NCBI GenBank assembly: GCA_963920705.1
Contig: OY987227.1
Location: 23,151,434-23,215,433, forward strand
Reading direction: 5' to 3'
DNA: 64,000 nt
Source: Odiellus spinosus
Taxonomy: Eukaryota > Arthropoda > Arachnida > Opiliones > Phalangiidae
The first letter of the stretch is position 1, and the number at the start of each line of letters is the position of its first letter. The notes below the pieces were generated by a model. That model did no database searches and was not told where the DNA came from. It saw only the letters and a list, made by a program, of their open reading frames with translations. The translations under genes and the position numbers were made by a program. This document shows positions 58,142 to 64,000 of this stretch, one piece after another.

Positions 58142-58578
58142 ACAGGGTTCGTACAAAATTTGGGAAGTTAATTTCCCTGACTTTTCCAGGTTTTCCCTGA
58201 CCATTTCCAAATAATTAATATTTTTTTTCGTGAATATATTCTTACGAGCTTGAGCTGTTGGTAATTCCCTCATTTTATTTGACATAGTTTATCAATCGGG
58301 GTCAGCTGATAGTTTACTCAGAATATGAGAAACAATTTGAATCTTTAGGCAAATATTCTCAGTTTATAATAATTACGTTACAAATGATTGGGCAACCAAT
58401 CATAAAAAGTTCCTTGACACATACCAAAATATTTATTTTCTCTGACCACTTGGGCTATTTCCAAATTCCCTGACTTTTCCCTGACCTTTGGGGCCACTTT
58501 CCAAATTCCCTGACTTTTTGGGCCAATTTCCAAATTCCCTGACTTTTCCCGGTTTTCCAGGTTGTGTAAGAACCCTGT
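58142..58578. mobile_element. ACAGGGTTC-ended repeat element
   Basis: Ends are ACAGGGTTCGTACA and the complement of ACAGGGTTCTTACA. The inside repeats TTCCCTGACTTTTCC and its variants several times. It has no coding frame. The target duplication is not clear. It is likely a non-autonomous DNA element; decayed relatives occur in the NCOA6 intron. Confidence 0.6.
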
Positions 58579-60121
58579 ATAAATTCCGAGAGATCTACAA
58601 TTTACGCCATTATTAACCCACTCCCCTTTTCTAAAAATTTCAAATTATTTCGAAAAAAAGAGAGGCTCTAATACCATTGGCGAGTATTAGAATTGACAGC
58701 GCACGCAAAGCTAAGCCTTCAGTTACCCCTAGTAATTTGTTAATTGATTTACACATAAAAGTAGCCGTCTTTGAGGGTCCTGCGTAAAGTTAACAATGCG
58801 TTTCCCAAGTATATAATATAAGGCTTGATATTACTGGGGTTGATTTTCCATAATTAGGGGTTCGGTATTCCTTAATTCGAAAAGATGATAAGGGGAGCTT
58901 ATATTTTACTAGCTATAGTACTATCAGCTGGCAGACGACACGCACGACGGGGCTTAAAATTATATTCCTATAATAATCTTTCTAGGATTGTAAATTGTTC
59001 AGGATCCGGGCCGTAGATCAACGTCCCGGATTGCGAGTCGGGCTAATTAACGATCACAGTTTCTAGGAAGGAAGACGACAAGATGGAGGGGAAGATTGAG
59101 TAGGGGGAATATACTGAGAGAGAAACGCGCTCTTAATTGGGTTATTGCTAATCTGGATTCGGGACCTTCCGAGCCCGACAAGTTTATTTTTCCCTTTTTC
59201 TTTATTGATCCCCTCATTTTTTTGGAAGAGATTTGAGAAGGCGTTACGCGGTTCAGCCGAGAGGGATTCGAGTGAATAAGAATGGTAAAATAAAAAATGT
59301 CGCCCGACTTCAGCGTTCGCATCCTTTGGCGCTCACCGACACTAGGTTTGGTTTGTTCCTCTTCGGTACACGTAGCTGTGTAGCTCTCCTCTCTGGCTGC
59401 GCGCAGGCGGGGCAAAATAGAAGCCGCGTGGAGGGTTTCACTCAGTCTGGCCTCGGAGCCTTCTCGGGGACGGAGCCCCCCACCACGTCGCGTACTCGCT
59501 ATCCGAAAAACAAAAAGAGAAGAGGGCGGAAAGGAGAGAAAGAGAGGAAAAACAAAAAGAGCCTTTCTCAATTCGGCGTCAACGCCCCCCTCCTCTTCAC
59601 TCTCACCCTCTGACGACGAAGCGGTTTCTTCTAAAAAACGTACGTCTAATCGTCGAAATAGTGCGGGGAACGAAACATTTTTCGGCCGAAAGTACATCCC
59701 GTTAATTCCTCGTTTACCGGAAGAGATTTTTCCTTATCGTTGGCAGCCCGGCCGCGTTCCTCTTCCTACCCCTTTCCCCCGACTCTACTTCCCTTTCGTC
59801 AAAATATCGAGCGCCGCGTTATTCCCGTTTTTTTTTTTTTTTTTTCGAGGGATCGCGGACCCGTCCCACGGATAAGAAACTTTAGAGACCCGCGTTCTTA
59901 TTTTTTTATTTTTTTTCCAACCGAAACTTATTAAAATCGTTCTCCCGGTTACGGTTGTTGGGGGAAAGATATAAACGGCCTGGTATAGTGCCACTGAGAA
60001 TCCCCCCTACTCCGTTTCGGTTGGTTGGTCTAGTCGGAGGCCTCCTATTGGTCGAGAGCGACTCGGGACGGATTCGGAGCCCCCGCGAGGTGGGCTTCCT
60101 TCCGCGCGCCGCGTTCTTTCG
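58579..60121. promoter_or_regulatory. Upstream and promoter region of the NOL4-like gene
   Basis: From about 59230 the sequence becomes much richer in G+C and CpG than its surroundings, up to the start codon at 60122. This is as expected for a 5' UTR and promoter. No TATA box or defined start site could be fixed. Overlapping - strand frames here look like composition effects. Confidence 0.4.
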
Positions 60122-60718
60122 ATGGAGAGAAGGCACAACACGAGGCACGCCGCCGCCCTGGCAGCGGCGGCCGCCGCCAAAGGTTCGCGGAGCTACGCCA
60201 CTCGAGGCGACGGATCCAGGGACGCCAGTCGCGACTCTTCGCCCTCCCAGCCTCCTCAGCCTCAGCAACAACGGGGCGCTACAACGACGCCGAGAGCGCC
60301 CACCACCATCCAGGATTCGCCTCGAGGTGGCGCACCCTCTTCCGAGTCTTCCTCGGTGACCTCGGTGGAAGGGGGCGCGGACGCCTCCCGTTCTTCCCGG
60401 GACCGAGCCACTGATACCGGTGGTTCGCCAACCAGAGGCGAAATGTACGAATCGTTCCAGACGTGGGCTATGAAGACCTACGGGGACAGTGCCAAGACCA
60501 AGACGGTCACCCGAAGAAAGTACAACCGAATCGCCAAGATTCTCCAAGGTGAAGAGATGAACAGCGCCGAAAACTCCAAGTTCAGATTCTGGGTGAAGGC
60601 CAAAGGTTTCCGGATGGGTCCACCTGTTAAAAGCGAGCCTTCGGACGCGACGCCACCACCCAAGAAGAAGAAACTCGACGAGAGCCAAATCCTGTACGTG
60701 CCCTGCGGGAAAACATCC
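60122..60718 (+). CDS. NOL4: NOL4-like (nucleolar protein 4) first coding exon, gene continues past window
   Basis: 199 codons ending at a good donor (ACATCC|GTAAGT), phase 0. Residues from about 105 on match the conserved N-terminal domain of NOL4/NOL4L: MYESFQTWAMKTYGDS, KTKTVTRRKYNRI, FRFWVKAKGF, then a basic PPPKKKKLD stretch and ILYVPCGKT, where vertebrate NOL4 has LYVPVKT. Vertebrate NOL4 starts almost directly at this domain. Here about 105 extra residues come first, rich in Ala, Ser, Pro, Gln and Arg (RHAAALAAAAAAKGS). NOL4 is a nuclear or nucleolar protein of poorly defined function. No further exon was recognised before 64000, so the next intron exceeds 3.2 kb. Confidence 0.88.
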
Positions 60719-63700
60719 GTAAGTTAAAAATATACGCCTTTTTAAAATTGGCGCGCTTTTTTTGGCCGGGCAAAGAGAAAGACTGTAGACGCGCGGCGCT
60801 GGTCAATTTCTCTCGCGGCGACCAATCCGGAGACAGTATGACGCTCGCTGGGGGAAAACGCGGCGCGAGTTATTATTAGAGAGCAGTTTTTAACACGCAC
60901 GAATACGTAATCATCACTCGGTTTAAGCAAAGCTCTTGGGAAAGGTGGTCGCTCGCGTCACTTTCGAGAATTGAGTCAGAGACAGACAAACACAGAGGGT
61001 GCGGGCGAGTTGTTGGAGTGTTTGTACGATTTTGGACACTTGTCGCGTCTTTTTTACCATTTTAGAAAGAAAGGGGACATCGAGTTATTTAATCGACAAA
61101 TACGAAATAAAAAAAGTACTTCAAATTAAACACTCGAACGGATAAACAAACTCGTCTGATGATCCGAAAGTTTATTTTAAGGGATTCGGAATTAATAGAC
61201 AGGTTGATCAAAAAGGTATACTTGAGGAACGGATACGTGTTGTAAAGCCATACCATATGCCGTTTTGTTAAAATTAGTTTCGTTATTATAAACCAGATAA
61301 AATAAAAAAATAAAATCAATCATTTTTCGCGAACGGTGAAGTAATATTTCTGAACTCTAGGGGGAGTAATACGCAATGCTAAAGCTAATAAGGAAGTAAA
61401 TAGTTCCGAATTTCTAGAACATATGAATTTATTCATCAGATAAATTCATTTTACTTGCCTCCCCTTTTTTAAGTCATATCCGGAAACTTTATCGGGCCCC
61501 ATGATCCAACCAAGCATCAGTCGTAATTACAATCGCTTTAATACTAACTGTAGCGTACTGTGGGAAGCTGAACAAACTATTGTAAAGGAAATTTTCTAAT
61601 CCGTGTACATAAACAACGAAACAATATAGGGATATTGGGATCAAAAGGGTCTACTATACACTAACAGACTTTCAACGCGTTAACTCGCCGAGTTCGAAGA
61701 GGAACTTTTGACTTTTGAGAGACTCGAGTGTTAGGCTGTAGGGAAGAGGAAGGGAAAGGAATGACTATGTCTTTAGAAGCCCGATCTACAATTCGAGTTT
61801 CTATTAGCATCGCGATCTAGAGAGGTTGCTTACGTGAATATTTCTAAAAGAATCATAAAAAAAATGTATCCTACAAGGAGTATAAAGAATTCCGAAATCG
61901 AGAAAGTAAAAATATCAAAAAAGAAAGATGCCAAGTTTTCGTAAGGACCAGAAAAAGAAGAAGAAAAAAAGTGAATGGAGTAGATTTTTTTTATATCTCT
62001 CTCCTTTTCTTCATCTTCCTTCCTCTCGTTTTTAAGCGCGAGAGAGAGAGAGGTTGATCTTGCTTCTTCATCTTATCGATTTTGTCAAGATACGCGATAG
62101 TCCGAAGACTGGCTTTCTTGCCTGGTCCCATCCCGACATTTTATTATAAACTTGATATTATTATTATCATCATCATTATTTTTCCGCGAATGATAATTAT
62201 CACCATAAAATAAATTCTTATTCAATCTTAGTAGCAATTTTACTAGTTACTGGCCGTTCATTCGTCTATGATTTATGATATTATGAACAGTGTGTATTCG
62301 CGATATTTTCCCCCGAAGAACCAAACCTAGTTTTTCTTTAGTATCGCATTGAAATCAAACTTACTAGGTTACGATGTGTTGTAAAATATTATGTAGGACC
62401 CCTTAAAAATAGATTACCATAAAAAATCTGCCTCAGTAACGTTAGAAAAACTATACCAATACCTTTTGGAATGTCTTTTTTTAATTCATACTCAAAGAGG
62501 TTGATGATAAAAACAAGATGCCATTCTAATTATTTTATAACTTTGAGCCTAAAGAAAAACTACGATTAAAATTTTGGTATCATTTATTTGGACCACTGAA
62601 AATCACCCAAATTGGATGGATACTGCTCAACTGTCAAACCCGAATGTTTGCGGTTCTAGGTTGATAGCCTCTACAGGCTTCTCTATGCGAAAACTATCAG
62701 TCGTTGATCCCCCTAAAATTCCTCCAAGGTTTATATTTATACCACATACTTTTGGTCTACATTAGCTACACCAATCTAGCAAAAACAAAGGGAGACGAAG
62801 AACCTCGTCCTTCAGTTTTAATTGGTTGATTGATTGAGGAGTGTAGGCCAAAAGTATTTACACTTGAGCCACAAAACTCTAGTTCGATCACCCATTTTCC
62901 TCAGCCTTCATTTTCCACTTAAATCTCATCAACTAGCTATTTTTATGGAATTACAAAGGCCAATGTTAACCTTTTTACCGATTTATAAAAAGAGTATGAT
63001 TTAGAACCAATAATATTACGTTGAATTTCATTTTAAATGGCCAATTGTTAGTCAGCATACAAATTCTTAAGAATATTACTGTCATACACAGAAAGGCAAG
63101 GGGCTGAGAAAGTTTTCATTCATACATATTTTATTTGCTGCAAATAATCAAAGATATATACACGTATATAAGCCAAAGATTTCTTCTGCTGATCACCCTC
63201 TCCATTTCTCCAATAACTTGCCCAAATTTTAGAAGAAGCCCAGAGGGAAAGTATCAATCCAGGGTGACAGACAGAATAAACCTTAGGCCTTTGATTAGTG
63301 GCAGAATTTCGGACACTTTTATCACCACTCTAAAATTGGAGTTTCGCAAATTAACGATAAACTTTAGTTGAGCTTTAATGAGTTTAAAATATTTACGCCC
63401 TTAATGTAATAAAATAATATGGCCATCGTCTTCATTATCCCTATTAAACCAACTCCTCTTGCACAGAAGACAATACATATATTTCATTTTGAGGTAAAAC
63501 TTAAAACCTTGTAAAAAGACGTAACGCTCCATTTAAAAATGCGTTTTCCAATGGATGTTTAGGTCCCTTCCAAAGTTGTAATAGTGGCGAAACGTTTTCC
63601 TAAGCCTTATTCCATTTTCCTTTTCCAAAAAATATTATATAGGTACTTTAGAAATTTTAGTTTTATTCACCACTTGTTAAATTTGTCGGTATATAATCCC

Positions 63701-63746
63701 GCCCCTTTCTCTGCCAGTCTGCCACGCAGCTGATTTAGAGAACATA
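60719..63746 (+). other. Intron 1 of the NOL4-like gene
   Basis: AT-rich, no coding exon recognised. Small features only: a GA run at 62040-62052 and a 15-bp inverted repeat (ATACTTTTGG-like) at about 62746 and 62843. Confidence 0.5.
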
Positions 63747-63860
63747 ATGAGTACGAGCAAGGTACAAGCGTCAAGAGAAAGGCTATCTAAACTAGAGAAG
63801 AGTGTAGCGGCGGAAATACAAAAACGAAGAGAGGGAGTAAAGGCTGAGGGGGAGGGTTGA
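63747..63860 (+). CDS. Small open frame of unknown status
   Basis: 37 codons from ATG to TGA. The peptide is charged and coiled-coil-like (RERLSKLEKSVAAEIQKRRE). It has no match I recognise. It could be a short exon, a small protein or chance. Confidence 0.15.
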   Translation: MSTSKVQASRERLSKLEKSVAAEIQKRREGVKAEGEG

Positions 63861-64000
63861 GGCCAACAGGTGTGCAAATGGTGGCGGCCATTATTACTGC
63901 CAAACACCGACTATATAGTGTGTGGAGCCTAAGCTAAACCCGCGTAAAAAAAAAAAGCGCCCGTACCCGTAGCGAATGACGAACGAAATACTAATCAGGT

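Noticed and set aside
59047-59697. 216-codon frame on - in the GC-rich region
   Set aside because: No domain, low-complexity composition, lies in the likely NOL4 promoter and leader.
59906-60688. 260-codon frame on - opposite the NOL4 exon
   Set aside because: Antisense shadow of a GC-rich coding exon.
61150-61180. CTGATGA...GAAA resembling a hammerhead ribozyme core
   Set aside because: Only three bases separate the two boxes, so stem II cannot form.

Overview
This is a eukaryotic, probably arthropod, window. Genes are split by introns, many of only 55-80 bp. Most non-coding DNA is AT-rich, and there are many short inverted-repeat transposons. A short interstitial run of CCTAA/TTAGG (51271-51306) matches the arthropod telomere motif. 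The families seen (degenerin/ENaC channel, animal haem peroxidase, NCOA6, NOL4) fit an animal. The arthropod call is an inference.

Five protein-coding loci can be assembled from exons whose splice phases agree. (1) A degenerin/ENaC channel on +, 11 exons from the window edge to 24964. (2) A calsequestrin-like secretory protein on -, 8 exons, 28225 to 25107, convergent with the channel. Its usual acidic tail is replaced by an immunoglobulin domain. (3) An animal haem peroxidase on +, 30461-33528, with its 5' end not found. (4) An NCOA6 orthologue on -, about 2400 codons, 46752 to 37621, with a 5' UTR exon and an NRF1-type promoter site near 47735. (5) The first coding exon of a NOL4-like gene on +, 60122-60718; the rest lies beyond the window. 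These genes do not form one pathway; they are ordinary neighbours.

The standout is a tandem-repeat complex of about 17.6 kb (about 1740-19350) inside intron 2 of the ENaC gene. Three different short-unit satellites follow one another: a 16-bp, a 22-bp and a 17/18-bp unit. All three then recur in reverse order and on the opposite strand (A-B-C | C'-B'-A'). The turning point is a hairpin at 9980-10007. A fourth, 20-bp satellite is present on the right side only. A short motif, ACAAGGGG or its complement, sits at several block borders. The very long open frames here follow from stop-free units and are not genes.

The rest is intergenic or intronic DNA rich in mobile-element remnants. They include a 1.3-kb hAT element with a perfect 8-bp target duplication (51480-52785), palindromic MITEs at 19360-19639, 22072-22395 and 29446-30077, and a cluster of TATAAGCT-type MITEs at 564-1298. 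At 54204-54864 a TATA box precedes three regularly spaced hairpins with different stems and the same GACG loop, a possible structured RNA. I see no rRNA, tRNA or CRISPR array.
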